64,000 nt of DNA from NCBI RefSeq assembly GCF_003111625.1, contig NZ_MZGS01000023.1:62001-126000 (forward strand). Reading direction: 5' to 3'. The DNA comes from Methanobrevibacter thaueri (GTDB lineage Archaea; Methanobacteriota; Methanobacteria; Methanobacteriales; Methanobacteriaceae). The notes beneath the pieces were generated by a model. It worked only from the letters and a program-made list of their open reading frames with translations. It had not been told where the DNA came from and did not search any database. Positions 37,227 to 46,080 of the stretch are shown piece by piece. Every line of letters begins with the position of its first letter. The first letter of the stretch is position 1. The translations under genes were made by a program, and so were the position numbers.

Positions 37227-37787
37227 ATGGTAGATTCCGAAACCATTGAAGAAAAAATTTCTGACAAAAAAGAAGAATTTGATGAAAAAATCGATGAAGG
37301 AAAAGAAAAAATCGAAGACAAAAAGGAAAAAAGCAAAAACATTGCTGATAACATTATTAACGATTTGTACAAAAGCATAGACGAGTTCAAAGAAAACGTC
37401 AGAAACATGCAAAAAACCGCAGATCAAAAATACAGCGATTACAAAAAAGCAACCGTACAAACTTTAGACATTGACCTTATTGAAACCAAAGATGTTTACT
37501 ATGTAAAAGCAGCAGTTCCTGGTGTTGAAAAAGACGATGTGTTAATTGAAGCAGGAGACAATGACTTAACCATTGAAACCACTTTCAAATCATACTTCGA
37601 TGAATTCGCAGAAGATGAAACTGCTGAAGTAATTTCCTCCTCCATAAAATCAGGCAGATGCGTAAAAACCATCAGATTTGAAAACAGCCTCGACTTAGAA
37701 AACATCAAAGCAAAATTCTCAAACGGAATTGTAATTATTACCATTCCAAAACTAGTTATACCAAAACATAAAGTTAATGTAGAATAA
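37227..37787 (+). CDS. hsp20: Hsp20/alpha-crystallin small heat shock protein
   Basis: This ATP-independent holdase chaperone has 186 residues. The C-terminal alpha-crystallin domain (about residues 80-180) runs from IDLIETKDVYYVKAAVPGVEKDDVLIEAGDNDL to FSNGIVIITIPKL, and the end carries KHKVNVE. The N-terminal 75 residues are unusual for the family: highly charged (repeated EK/DK, for instance KKEEFDEKIDEGKEKIEDKKE) and predicted helical or coiled coil. The start at 37227 follows GGAGCGTG. It has a strong TATA promoter and its own terminator. Confidence 0.88.
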   Translation: MVDSETIEEKISDKKEEFDEKIDEGKEKIEDKKEKSKNIADNIINDLYKSIDEFKENVRNMQKTADQKYSDYKKATVQTLDIDLIETKDVYYVKAAVPGVEKDDVLIEAGDNDLTIETTFKSYFDEFAEDETAEVISSSIKSGRCVKTIRFENSLDLENIKAKFSNGIVIITIPKLVIPKHKVNVE

Positions 37788-37814
37788 ACATTCTACATTT
37801 TTCTCTCTTTTTTT
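37778..37814 (+). terminator. hsp20 terminator overlapping its stop codon
   Basis: TGTAGAAT-AAAC-ATTCTACA (37778-37797) is a perfect 8-bp stem that includes the stop codon, followed by TTTTTCTCTCTTTTTTT. Confidence 0.7.
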
Positions 37815-37821
37815 AAAAAAA

Positions 37822-38832
37822 TTAATATCTTACTTTACCGATGTGTCTTGTAGCACCCGGATCTTCACCATTATAATGTGCCAAGTAATAGACAAACCAT
37901 TCAAGTGGAATTACCAATACGAATGGAGATAATAATTTATCCACATCAGCATAGTCTTTCAATTCATAAATGATTGATTTTAATTTAAGATTTTCAGAAA
38001 AGTCAATTGCCTTATCTGTAATCTCATCAGATTCAAATTCAGATTTTAAGATTATGATAGGCACATCCTTCTCGGCCCTTTCAATTAGACCGTGTCTGAA
38101 TTCCGCTGAATATTCAGGACAGGCATGCTTTATTGCCCCTTCCATGAGCATTGTCATTGCCAACTTATATGCAAGACCAAAGTTTGGTCCACTTCCCAAA
38201 CAATAGAAAATGTCCTCATTCTTGAAGTCCTGTGCAAGCAATCTGTTATCGTATTCAGTGGTTTTCAGCAATTCCTCAATGAGGTCAGGCATTTGGGACA
38301 ATTGTTCTAATAAGGTGTCCTTTGCCTCATAATCACTGGCTGAGAACAAGATTTGATACAAGCAAGCAAGTTGAGTAATATAGGTTTTTGTACCTAAAAT
38401 AGCTGTTTCTGTTTCGCATCTTGTTACTATTGGAGTTTTAGCTTCTTTAATCATTGAACTTTCAGGTTCGTTTGAAATAGAAACAGTGTGTATTTTGTAT
38501 TCATTAGCTTTTCTTAATGCTGCGAGAGTGTCTGCAGTTTCACCGGATTGTGAAGTGAAAATCGCAATTGAATCTTCATTTTCAATCAATTTCTTATTGT
38601 AATAAAATTCATAACCCGCATAGACTTCAATGTCTAAATTAGTACTGGACATCCTGATTGCATCTCTAACACTGTAACAAGTTGAGATAGAACTTCCACA
38701 ACCAACCAAATAAATCTTGGAAGCATTTGCTGCTAACTTGGAAGCTTCATCCAATTTAGGCATTTCACTTTCGAAAGTCTTTCTAAGAGATTCAGGTTGC
38801 TCCATCATCTCATCATACATTTTATATTTCAT
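37822..38832 (-). CDS. SIS-domain sugar isomerase/aminotransferase-like protein
   Basis: This 336-residue protein of two SIS domains resembles the isomerase half of glucosamine-6-phosphate synthase (GlmS) without the glutaminase domain. Domain 1 contains YLVGCGSSISTCY (about residues 36-48) and FTSQSGETADTLAALR (about 87); domain 2 has CLGSGPNFGLAYKLAMTMLMEGAIKHACPEYSAEFRHG (about 205). It ends GATRHIGKVRY. The start at 38832 follows AAGGAG, rejecting a longer 17-residue leader. Possible roles are amino-sugar supply for the surface glycan or sugar phosphate isomerisation. Confidence 0.8.
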   Translation of the reverse strand: MKYKMYDEMMEQPESLRKTFESEMPKLDEASKLAANASKIYLVGCGSSISTCYSVRDAIRMSSTNLDIEVYAGYEFYYNKKLIENEDSIAIFTSQSGETADTLAALRKANEYKIHTVSISNEPESSMIKEAKTPIVTRCETETAILGTKTYITQLACLYQILFSASDYEAKDTLLEQLSQMPDLIEELLKTTEYDNRLLAQDFKNEDIFYCLGSGPNFGLAYKLAMTMLMEGAIKHACPEYSAEFRHGLIERAEKDVPIIILKSEFESDEITDKAIDFSENLKLKSIIYELKDYADVDKLLSPFVLVIPLEWFVYYLAHYNGEDPGATRHIGKVRY

Positions 38833-38926
38833 AAGCTTAAACTCCTTAAAATTAAATATTATAATTAATATATTGTTAATCAAGATATAAAAAGGTTTTT
38901 TTAAAACAAATCAAATAATGATTAAA

Positions 38927-39553
38927 ATGAATATAAATTTAGCCTCAATCGGAATGGAAAAAGGCAGGCAATACGAAACAATTATCACTACAAAAAACGA
39001 AGATGGGACCTATAATGCAGCTCCCATAGGAGTTATTTGTGCAGGTGAGGATAAAATAATCAACCGTATTTTCAAGGGAAGTCACACTTTGGAAAATATT
39101 ATCCGCGAAAGGGAGTTTATTGTAAACATAACCCATGATCCTGAACTGTTTACTGTTTCATTACTTGGAAACCTTCCTCAAAGTTATTTCGACGATGATT
39201 GCTCTCTCAAATGTGGAGACGCATATTTTAAATGCAATGTGATTAGCTTAACCGAAGCCGTGAAACAAAGCGACCCTGTCAAAAAGAAAGGGGAAGGAAT
39301 TGTCATCAAATCAAAAGCGATTGATATTGTAATCAAAAAGCCGACCAAAGCAATGAACAGGGGATTCGGTTATGTCATTGAAACATTGGTCAATCTAACA
39401 CGTTTCGATTTGGTTGACGATGCAAAAAAAGAAGAATATATAACCCAGTTTAAGGAAGCAAATCGCGTTGTCTTAAAAGTCGGGACTAAAGAAGACATAA
39501 AGGCAATGAGAGAAATAAAAAAAGAATTAAAAAGAAAAGGTTATGACCTTTAA
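38927..39553 (+). CDS. DUF447 family flavin-binding-like protein
   Basis: This protein of about 208 residues belongs to DUF447, whose structures resemble FMN-binding split-barrel proteins. The family segment [25 protein letters not shown] (about residues 16-40) is clear, followed by [25 protein letters not shown]. No reaction is known. ATG 38927 is preferred over 38918 by the recurrent TGATTAAAATG start pattern. Its 3' end overlaps the adenine deaminase gene by 4 bases in convergent orientation. Confidence 0.78.
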   Translation: MNINLASIGMEKGRQYETIITTKNEDGTYNAAPIGVICAGEDKIINRIFKGSHTLENIIREREFIVNITHDPELFTVSLLGNLPQSYFDDDCSLKCGDAYFKCNVISLTEAVKQSDPVKKKGEGIVIKSKAIDIVIKKPTKAMNRGFGYVIETLVNLTRFDLVDDAKKEEYITQFKEANRVVLKVGTKEDIKAMREIKKELKRKGYDL

Positions 39554-41268
39554 TTGATAATTACGTCCATAAACTCGAAATTGTCCCCATCGAACAATCC
39601 CTTATCAGATATCTTGATTGATGGAATAACGAGCAATGCCATGAATGCCATTGTCATGAACGGCGCTTCAAGCGTACATCCTAATGCCTTTACCATATCA
39701 TGCAGAACGCCCAATTTCTCGGCAACATCAAATACATCCTCATTTGACATCAGTCCGGCAATAGGCAGAGGCAGTGAATCTTCAAAGTCCACACTGTAAA
39801 CGGCAATGCCTCCCTTATCTTCAATTACCTGATTGACCGCTCTTGCCATCCTATCTGAATTATATCCGACAACGATTATGTTATGTGAATCGTGGGCAAT
39901 TGATGAAGCAATAGCTCCTTTTTTCAATCCGAATCCTTTGATGAATCCATTGGCAACAGTATTTCCACCATAACGTTCCACAACAGCTATCTTTAAGACA
40001 TCCTGAAGAATATCCGCTTGAACCACACCATCCTTAACAGGCAATTTTGCAGTGGTCCTTTTGGTCAGCAAATCCCCGTCAAAGCACTCGATTACATTGA
40101 CTTCACATTCATCTCCACCGTCATAATGTATATCGAAATCGCTTGGGGTTTTCTTGGACACATTCATTGTGTTTTTAGGTTCAATTTCAGGAACATCGAA
40201 AAGGACATTTTCCCCATCGAATACACATTCCCCACCAATGTATGTCTCTAAGACATTGAAATCATATATGCTGTCAATAATTACATAATCGGCTTTTGCA
40301 CCCGGCACAATAGCTCCGCAATTTAGATTATAGTGATATCCGGGATTGATTGTTACCATACTGATCGCTTTTAAGATATCGATTCCCAGACTAACCGCCT
40401 TTTGAACTGATTTGTTTAAGTGACCCTTAATTAAATCGTTCGGATGCTTGTCATCGCTGACTATGAAATCAAACATTGGAGAGAAAATTCTTTTCTCGAA
40501 TATGTCCCTTAAAAGGATACTCTTGGAATTTGAACTCTCAATATATGCAACACCATCATCAATATTGAAGAGACCCTCCATATCCATGGCGGATGAACCG
40601 TCACGAACCATGATTTTCATACCTTTCATCTTTTTCTCGAGAGCTTCCAAAACATTGCTGCATTCGTGGTCTGTACTTATACCGTGTTTAAGGTATTCAT
40701 CCAAATCTTCACGGGAAAGCAATGGCGCATGACCGTCAATCGGTTTGTTGTATTTATGTGCCAAATCCAACTTCCTAAGCACTTCCTCATCACCATTTAT
40801 AACTCCTGGGAAATTCATCATTTCACCCAATGCAACAATCTCATCTTTCTTAAGCAGATATTCTATATCTGAGGAATCAAGAACCGCACCGGAAGTTTCA
40901 AACGGAGTGGCCGGCACACATGAAGGTGCTGTGAAATAAAAATTAAAAGGAACCTGCTTTGCATTTTCAAACATGGCTTCGACCCCTTCAATTCCTAAAA
41001 CGTTGGCTATCTCATGAGGGTCGCAAACGGCAGCGGTAGTACCGTGGCGCACTGCAATTTTAGCAAATTGTGCTGGAGAGACCATACTGCTTTCAATATG
41101 AAGGTGTGCATCGATAAATCCTGGAACCATTAATCCCTTAACATCAATTTGTGAACCTTCATTGATTGTTATCGGAGTGATCTCCTTAAACAGACCATCT
41201 TCCACGGTAATCCTTGCAGGATAAATTGTGTCTGTGATCACATCAAAGATGAAAGCTGTAAATGACAT
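39550..41268 (-). CDS. ade: Adenine deaminase
   Basis: This metal-dependent amidohydrolase of 572 residues converts adenine to hypoxanthine plus ammonia. It has the metal site [16 protein letters not shown] (about residues 52-67) and [12 protein letters not shown] second metal region ([19 protein letters not shown]) lies around 175-195, and the C-terminal domain ends [26 protein letters not shown]. It starts two bases after the stop of the upstream LOR/SDH protein with GGAGGA, so they form an operon. The purine permease at 46077 would complement it. Confidence 0.93.
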   Translation of the reverse strand: MSFTAFIFDVITDTIYPARITVEDGLFKEITPITINEGSQIDVKGLMVPGFIDAHLHIESSMVSPAQFAKIAVRHGTTAAVCDPHEIANVLGIEGVEAMFENAKQVPFNFYFTAPSCVPATPFETSGAVLDSSDIEYLLKKDEIVALGEMMNFPGVINGDEEVLRKLDLAHKYNKPIDGHAPLLSREDLDEYLKHGISTDHECSNVLEALEKKMKGMKIMVRDGSSAMDMEGLFNIDDGVAYIESSNSKSILLRDIFEKRIFSPMFDFIVSDDKHPNDLIKGHLNKSVQKAVSLGIDILKAISMVTINPGYHYNLNCGAIVPGAKADYVIIDSIYDFNVLETYIGGECVFDGENVLFDVPEIEPKNTMNVSKKTPSDFDIHYDGGDECEVNVIECFDGDLLTKRTTAKLPVKDGVVQADILQDVLKIAVVERYGGNTVANGFIKGFGLKKGAIASSIAHDSHNIIVVGYNSDRMARAVNQVIEDKGGIAVYSVDFEDSLPLPIAGLMSNEDVFDVAEKLGVLHDMVKALGCTLEAPFMTMAFMALLVIPSIKISDKGLFDGDNFEFMDVIIN

Positions 41269-41270
41269 GT

Positions 41271-42491
41271 TCAGTCCTCCATCAGAGCATTGTAAAGAAG
41301 TGGCAGGAATGTACCGATATCAGTAACAATACCAAGCACTTGAGCACTGCCCCTATCGGACAATTTGGTAACTGTGGAAGGGTTGATATCCACACATATA
41401 CTTTTAACTCTTGAAGGCAGGAGATTACCAGTTGCAATTGAATGCAGCATGGTTGCAATCATGATGACCATGTCAACCTCCTGAGCATAATGTCTCATTA
41501 TCTTTTGTGCCTCAGCAGTGTCTGTTATGACATCAGGCAAAGGACCATCGTCACGGATGGAACCTGCTAAAACATATGGAACATCGTTTTTAATACACTC
41601 ATACATGATACCTCCAGTCAAGGTACCGTCTTCAACTGCTTTTTTGATGGATCCAGAATTGTTTATCCTGTTAATGGCCCTCATATGGTGAGTGTGGCCA
41701 TGAGCGACAATCTTACCTGTCTCGACTTCAATACCCAATGAAGTGCCGAACAGGTTGGATTCAATATCGTGAGTTGCAAGAGCGTTACCTGCCATAATCA
41801 CATCAATGTAGCCTTCCCTAACAAGTGATGCCAAGTACTTGCCTGAACCTGTATGAACTATAGCTGGCCCTCCAACAATACCGATTTTACCTCCTTTGGC
41901 TTTGATTTCCTTCATCTCTTCAGCAATACCATTTATAAGATTCATTAAAGGTTTTTCGGAAGAGACTTCACTGTTCATGAACTCAAACACTTGCTGTTCT
42001 TCACGTGACCTGTGAGGAGGTGTGACCCTAACGCCCTCAAGACCGACGACAATTTTATCGCCCGCCTTAACATCAGCGATAGGTTTTACGAAAGCGCGTT
42101 TGGCGTCTTCATCAACGACCACTAGACAGTCCATCTCAATCTCTTCAACAGGTATCCAATTTCCATCATAGAAAATGTGTGTTGTATGATTGGATGATGA
42201 ATAAAAGCCTTCAGGAGCAACTTTATCTTTGGTTGATGCAACAAGATTGACTTCTTTAATCTCATCGATAGATGCACCAAGCACTGATAATTCATCTAAA
42301 ATAGATTCCAATAGTTCGGGAGAATCCGCTGAAACTTCAATTTTCGCATGACTTACATCTGACTTTTTACGTCCAACATCAATTTCCAATATATCAAATT
42401 CTCCGCCTTTGTCCATAATAATGCCCATTGTTTTTGTAAGGGTCAATGAGTCAATAATATGGCCTGAAAGCTCAATAGTTCTTTTATTCAT
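41271..42491 (-). CDS. LOR/SDH domain protein (TIGR00300 type), possible archaeal ornithine cyclodeaminase
   Basis: This protein of about 406 residues belongs to the family called TIGR00300 or LOR/SDH conserved domain. It begins [27 protein letters not shown], and the middle holds [27 protein letters not shown]. The Rossmann-like part is [43 protein letters not shown]. Related archaeal proteins have been assigned ornithine cyclodeaminase activity (ornithine to proline); I offer this as likely but unproven here. The start at 42491 has GGAG upstream, inside a longer in-frame possibility at 42506. It is coupled to ade. Confidence 0.72.
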   Translation of the reverse strand: MNKRTIELSGHIIDSLTLTKTMGIIMDKGGEFDILEIDVGRKKSDVSHAKIEVSADSPELLESILDELSVLGASIDEIKEVNLVASTKDKVAPEGFYSSSNHTTHIFYDGNWIPVEEIEMDCLVVVDEDAKRAFVKPIADVKAGDKIVVGLEGVRVTPPHRSREEQQVFEFMNSEVSSEKPLMNLINGIAEEMKEIKAKGGKIGIVGGPAIVHTGSGKYLASLVREGYIDVIMAGNALATHDIESNLFGTSLGIEVETGKIVAHGHTHHMRAINRINNSGSIKKAVEDGTLTGGIMYECIKNDVPYVLAGSIRDDGPLPDVITDTAEAQKIMRHYAQEVDMVIMIATMLHSIATGNLLPSRVKSICVDINPSTVTKLSDRGSAQVLGIVTDIGTFLPLLYNALMED

Positions 42492-42596
42492 AACAATATG
42501 CTCCATAGTTTAGTTAATATTATAACTATGTTTATGGTGATATTTAATGATATTGTTATGGTTGAAAAAAAAAGGAAAAAAAGAAAATTTGGAATG

Positions 42597-43415
42597 TTAT
42601 AACATTCCTTTGAAGTTATCTGTTGCTCCACGAATTGATTCTTTAAGATACATATTTGAAACATAAGCCATGATTACTCCTAAAATTACAATCAAAAGCA
42701 AATGTCCTCCAAAGAATCCTTCATAAAATCCTGCTACAAATGCACCATATGTAAATTCAACTAATGGAGTTTCTAACAAGCCCAGAATTAAACCAACAAT
42801 CAAACCGAACACTATCGCATTGGCCTCATTATCCATAGCTGCTCCAAAAAACCCTGCACTCAGAATAATTGCTATGATAAATGAGAACCATGAAAAACCA
42901 ATTAACAAACCTATGAATGACAGTATTAATGCTACAACTAAAGCAATAATTGAAGGTTTAATTATATTGTTTAAATTAATTTTTTCAGCAAAAGACTGAG
43001 TGGAAACTAATTCCTGTTTATTATTCGCACCTGTGAAAACATTAGTTCCACATTCCGGACAGAATGTTGTACCCGGATCAACTTCCACCCCACAATTTGG
43101 GCAAATTTTTTTAGTGGCCTTTGGAGTGTCCTTGACTTTAGTTCCACATATTGAGCAAAATAAAGTGTTTTCAGGCAAGGTTGAACCACAATTTTCACAA
43201 GTTCTGGACTCCTTCTCCTCGGATTCAATTTTTGTGCCGCAGCTTGGACAAAAAGAATGATTTTCATTTAAATCTGCACCACAGTTGGGGCATTTAGCGG
43301 AATTATCTGGAATATCTTCTTTAATCTCTTCAGATTTAAGAAGATTACTACCGCAATTAGGGCAATTCTCTAAATCATCAGCAACATCCAAACCACAATT
43401 TCTACATTTAACCAT
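42597..43415 (-). CDS. Multi-zinc-ribbon membrane protein
   Basis: This 272-residue protein carries four to five consecutive zinc ribbons of CxxC type in its first roughly 130 residues (CRNCG..CPNCG, CPNCG..CPSCG, CENCG..CSICG, CPNCG..CPECG). A membrane domain of three to four hydrophobic segments follows (about 155-260). The pattern is typical of methanogen zinc-ribbon membrane proteins of unknown function. The start has GGTGATTGA upstream. It is the last gene of a five-gene minus-strand cluster that extends to 45650. Confidence 0.75.
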   Translation of the reverse strand: MVKCRNCGLDVADDLENCPNCGSNLLKSEEIKEDIPDNSAKCPNCGADLNENHSFCPSCGTKIESEEKESRTCENCGSTLPENTLFCSICGTKVKDTPKATKKICPNCGVEVDPGTTFCPECGTNVFTGANNKQELVSTQSFAEKINLNNIIKPSIIALVVALILSFIGLLIGFSWFSFIIAIILSAGFFGAAMDNEANAIVFGLIVGLILGLLETPLVEFTYGAFVAGFYEGFFGGHLLLIVILGVIMAYVSNMYLKESIRGATDNFKGML

Positions 43416-43426
43416 TCAATCACCAA

Positions 43427-44356
43427 TTAATTAAATAATAACTCTTTTTTAAGTTGGTCAAATTCCTCTTGAGTTAATGCTCCACTTTCAAGCAAATCCT
43501 GGAACTCTTTTAATTGTTGTGCTTTGCTAACTTCAGCAGTTTGATTTTCAACAATGACAGTCTGTGGTTTATCTCTTAATGATTCATATAAATCCACTAA
43601 ACCTTGGCCAAATTCATAACTAGGCAATCTAATTTCATAAGAGGTATTGTCCACTAATTTGATTAATAATCTGTCAAACATATCTGCACTATCATTGTTT
43701 GCAACCATATCCTTAAATCGAGTTGCTTTAAGAGATTGGATCTTATTTTGCAAGTCTCTACGAATATCATGAGGAGATGTCCAAGCCCTTTTGGTAATGT
43801 CTTCATATCTGCTTTCATCACCCAATCTTTTTGTTACCCTCATTGAAACAATTTTATCAAAGTAAAAATTATTTATTCCTGCATTAACTTTTTTGAAATC
43901 CCTGTTATCAATTTCCATGAAAACAAATTTATTCTCTTTGATTAAGAAAAATCCATCAATCATTGTTTCATTACCAATGAACAAATTAGGATTGTATCCT
44001 GAAACAAGTTTATTGATAGTTTTGTGTTTTGATGTTGATTCTTCTAACATATTAAACCGTTTGACACTTGTTAAGAAATAATCTTCATCTTTGATTCCGA
44101 ATTCTTCAGCAAGCTTATCATATCTTGCAAGAACTGCATCACGTCTTGCATTCCACTCTTGTTGTTTAAATGAAACTGAAGCGCCGTTATCCAATTTATG
44201 TCCACATTCTACACAGAAATTTGTATTTTTATTGTTTTTAGTTCCGCATTTCGGGCAAATATCTGAGCCTGCTTCAAATTTTTCTATTTTTTCACCACAA
44301 TTGAAACAAAAATCAGACCCGATTACTTCAGCCCCACAATTGTTACATTTGACCAT
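43427..44356 (-). CDS. Zinc-ribbon protein with PH-like and SHOCT-like segments
   Basis: This soluble protein of about 309 residues has two N-terminal zinc ribbons (CNNCGAEV..CFNCG and CPKCGTKN..CVECG). A middle domain (about 90-250) looks like a bacterial PH/GRAM-like fold (FFLIKENKFVFMEIDNRDFKKVN). A C-terminal SHOCT motif reads LKEFQDLLESGALTQEEFDQLKKELL. SHOCT proteins often act in oligomerisation or signalling. The start at 44356 uses GGTGATTGAC, three residues inside the longer frame. The function is unknown. Confidence 0.72.
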   Translation of the reverse strand: MVKCNNCGAEVIGSDFCFNCGEKIEKFEAGSDICPKCGTKNNKNTNFCVECGHKLDNGASVSFKQQEWNARRDAVLARYDKLAEEFGIKDEDYFLTSVKRFNMLEESTSKHKTINKLVSGYNPNLFIGNETMIDGFFLIKENKFVFMEIDNRDFKKVNAGINNFYFDKIVSMRVTKRLGDESRYEDITKRAWTSPHDIRRDLQNKIQSLKATRFKDMVANNDSADMFDRLLIKLVDNTSYEIRLPSYEFGQGLVDLYESLRDKPQTVIVENQTAEVSKAQQLKEFQDLLESGALTQEEFDQLKKELLFN

Positions 44357-44361
44357 GTCAA

Positions 44362-44913
44362 TCACCAGTTGTTTTGATCCATTGTTTTTCTTAATTTATT
44401 TCCCCAAGAACTCTCTTCGATATCTTTAACGGTGGAATCTAAGTTATTAGAAACATCAGAAATTGAGGCATTCAATGCATTGATTTTATTATCCATAATA
44501 TCAAGTTCCAATTTCATGAATCCTTTTTCAATGTCAGTGTATATTTTAGAATTTTCTTCTGAAATCTTTTCAATCCCATTTCCCTCATTCAACATGTCCA
44601 TTAATCTTAAAAATACATGTTCTTGGTGTTGTTTTTCATATTCCTTAATGTCTGCAACACTATAAATCCTATCTAACAACATTTTTAATACATTTATAAA
44701 ATCTTCCCTATCTGTGTGCTCATTAACATTATGAGGTAGGATATCTGTTTTAAGTAAAAATACTGATTGAATATCATTATTATCTTTTAAAACTAATGAA
44801 TAACCTTTATTTTCAATATAAACTAATGCTATTGATTGTTTTTCATATATCTCAATTTCTACTTTAGAGAATTCTTTCGGTATAGATAAAAAATCCAAAT
44901 TACGAACTAACAT
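44362..44913 (-). CDS. Protein of unknown function with coiled-coil end
   Basis: I do not recognise this 183-residue protein. It is soluble and rich in charged residues, with a C-terminal amphipathic helical region (LDIMDNKINALNASISDVSNNL) that may form a coiled coil. A GAGGTGAAAAA ribosome site precedes the ATG. It ends just inside the start of the zinc-ribbon/SHOCT gene, so they are translated together. There are no catalytic motifs. Confidence 0.6.
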   Translation of the reverse strand: MLVRNLDFLSIPKEFSKVEIEIYEKQSIALVYIENKGYSLVLKDNNDIQSVFLLKTDILPHNVNEHTDREDFINVLKMLLDRIYSVADIKEYEKQHQEHVFLRLMDMLNEGNGIEKISEENSKIYTDIEKGFMKLELDIMDNKINALNASISDVSNNLDSTVKDIEESSWGNKLRKTMDQNNW

Positions 44914-44922
44914 TTTTTCACC

Positions 44923-45138
44923 TCATTTTCTAATAAAATCTTTTACAAATTTACCTATGAAATAAATTACAGCCAAAAGTACGATTAAAGTAATTAATCC
45001 AAAGAATATGCTCCCAATTCCCATAAATAAAACTGGAATAATTCTGCCTATAAACACCACCAAAATTAAAATAACCACAATAATCAAGATAGTGCCCAGA
45101 CCAAAACCCATATTCTCAAAAAAATCTAAAAAATCCAT
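44923..45138 (-). CDS. Small two-helix membrane protein
   Basis: This 71-residue protein has two hydrophobic stretches (about residues 14-36 and 38-63) and a short basic end (KFVKDFIRK). Its start GAGGTGAATTATG is strong, which supports it as a real gene despite its size. It belongs to the zinc-ribbon cluster. No function is known. Confidence 0.6.
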   Translation of the reverse strand: MDFLDFFENMGFGLGTILIIVVILILVVFIGRIIPVLFMGIGSIFFGLITLIVLLAVIYFIGKFVKDFIRK

Positions 45139-45146
45139 AATTCACC

Positions 45147-45650
45147 TCATTTAAATTTAACAGAACTTGCATAAGATTTTAGCATATCAAGATCATACCC
45201 ACCAACAAAAACGGCCTTACTATTATCATCACTTCTAACACCAACAACATATTCAGGCAAATTTTTCATGCCAATATCATTATAAAACACTAACATATCC
45301 CCTTCACTTTGATAAAAATTATAGACAAATGATGTGGTCAAAACATGAATCGAATAATCCGCAGCATTTGAGTAACCTTCAGCTACTTGGGAATCATCAT
45401 AGTAGAATACTGCAAACTCATCCTCATCAATGACTCCATCGAAATCATCTTTTAGATATTCTTTTGCACAGCCTAAAGGCTTATTTGAATAACACCAAGC
45501 CGCATCGCTATAATGTTCACCAATTGGAACATTCATTGTGAATAGACCATCAAAATCCTGAGTCGCAGTTGCAAATGAACTAACAGCAGTGATGGCAATT
45601 AATGTCAAAATAACTATTAATAGTATCCATCTTTTCTTGATGAGTATCAC
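45147..45650 (-). CDS. Secreted protein of unknown function with unclear start
   Basis: This is a 160-residue-class protein with a signal peptide (KKRWILLIVILTLIAITAVSSFATA) and an exported domain of about 130 residues with two cysteines (AAWCYSNKPLGCAKEYL). The start codon is not obvious. A strong GAGGTGAT site is followed at normal distance by ATC (45641-45639), and the only in-frame start is the GTG inside that site (45650). It is the first gene of the zinc-ribbon cluster. I do not recognise the family. Confidence 0.6.
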   Translation of the reverse strand: MILIKKRWILLIVILTLIAITAVSSFATATQDFDGLFTMNVPIGEHYSDAAWCYSNKPLGCAKEYLKDDFDGVIDEDEFAVFYYDDSQVAEGYSNAADYSIHVLTTSFVYNFYQSEGDMLVFYNDIGMKNLPEYVVGVRSDDNSKAVFVGGYDLDMLKSYASSVKFK

Positions 45651-45714
45651 CTCGTTTCGGTAATATTAACTTTGGTACACACATAATATAAACATTGCTA
45701 TTAGCATGCTAATA

Positions 45715-45757
45715 TCATATACATATCTATTAAATAGCCAAAACTAAATTTAAGATT
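45715..45757 (+). promoter_or_regulatory. Promoter of a leaderless wHTH transcript
   Basis: A TATA-like ATTAAATAG (45728-45736) is about 23 bases from the ATG at 45758 with no ribosome site between them. This spacing puts transcription at or near the start codon. Confidence 0.45.
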
Positions 45758-46036
45758 ATGGGAACAAAAGATGATATGAGCATTATATCTCTGCTGGCTC
45801 GTTCCAAAAAAAGAATTAAGGTCTTAAAATCCCTTGAAAAAGAGGATAAGATACCATCAAAAATCAGCAAGGATATTGAGGATAACAGCAACCATGTTTC
45901 CAAATATCTAAAAACCTTAAAGGATGCCGAGCTTGTAGAATGTCTTAATGAAGAGGACAAGAGATATAGATTTTACAGCATCACTGACAAGGGCAAATAT
46001 TACCTTGACAAGGTAGAAAAAGATTACAGCGACTAA
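45758..46036 (+). CDS. Winged-helix transcriptional regulator
   Basis: This 92-residue protein has a single winged helix-turn-helix domain. Helices are SIISLLARSKKRIKVLKSLEKE and PSKISKDIEDNSNHVSKYLKTLKDAELVECL; the wing is NEEDKRYRFYSITDKGKYYL. It resembles MarR/ArsR-like archaeal single-domain regulators without metal or ligand sites. It faces the zinc-ribbon cluster's first gene across a short divergent spacer, so it may regulate that cluster and itself. Confidence 0.78.
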   Translation: MGTKDDMSIISLLARSKKRIKVLKSLEKEDKIPSKISKDIEDNSNHVSKYLKTLKDAELVECLNEEDKRYRFYSITDKGKYYLDKVEKDYSD

Positions 46037-46040
46037 TTTT

Positions 46041-46080
46041 AAAAAAAATAAAAAAAGTTAGACTCAAAATTTGAGTCTAA
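46041..46080 (-). terminator. Terminator of the purine permease gene, overlapping its stop codon
   Basis: TTAGACTCAAA and TTTGAGTCTAA (46058-46080) make a perfect 11-bp stem around a single central base and include the stop codon of the minus-strand gene. On that strand it continues into CTTTTTTTATTTTTTTT. It could also serve the wHTH gene on the other strand. Confidence 0.7.
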
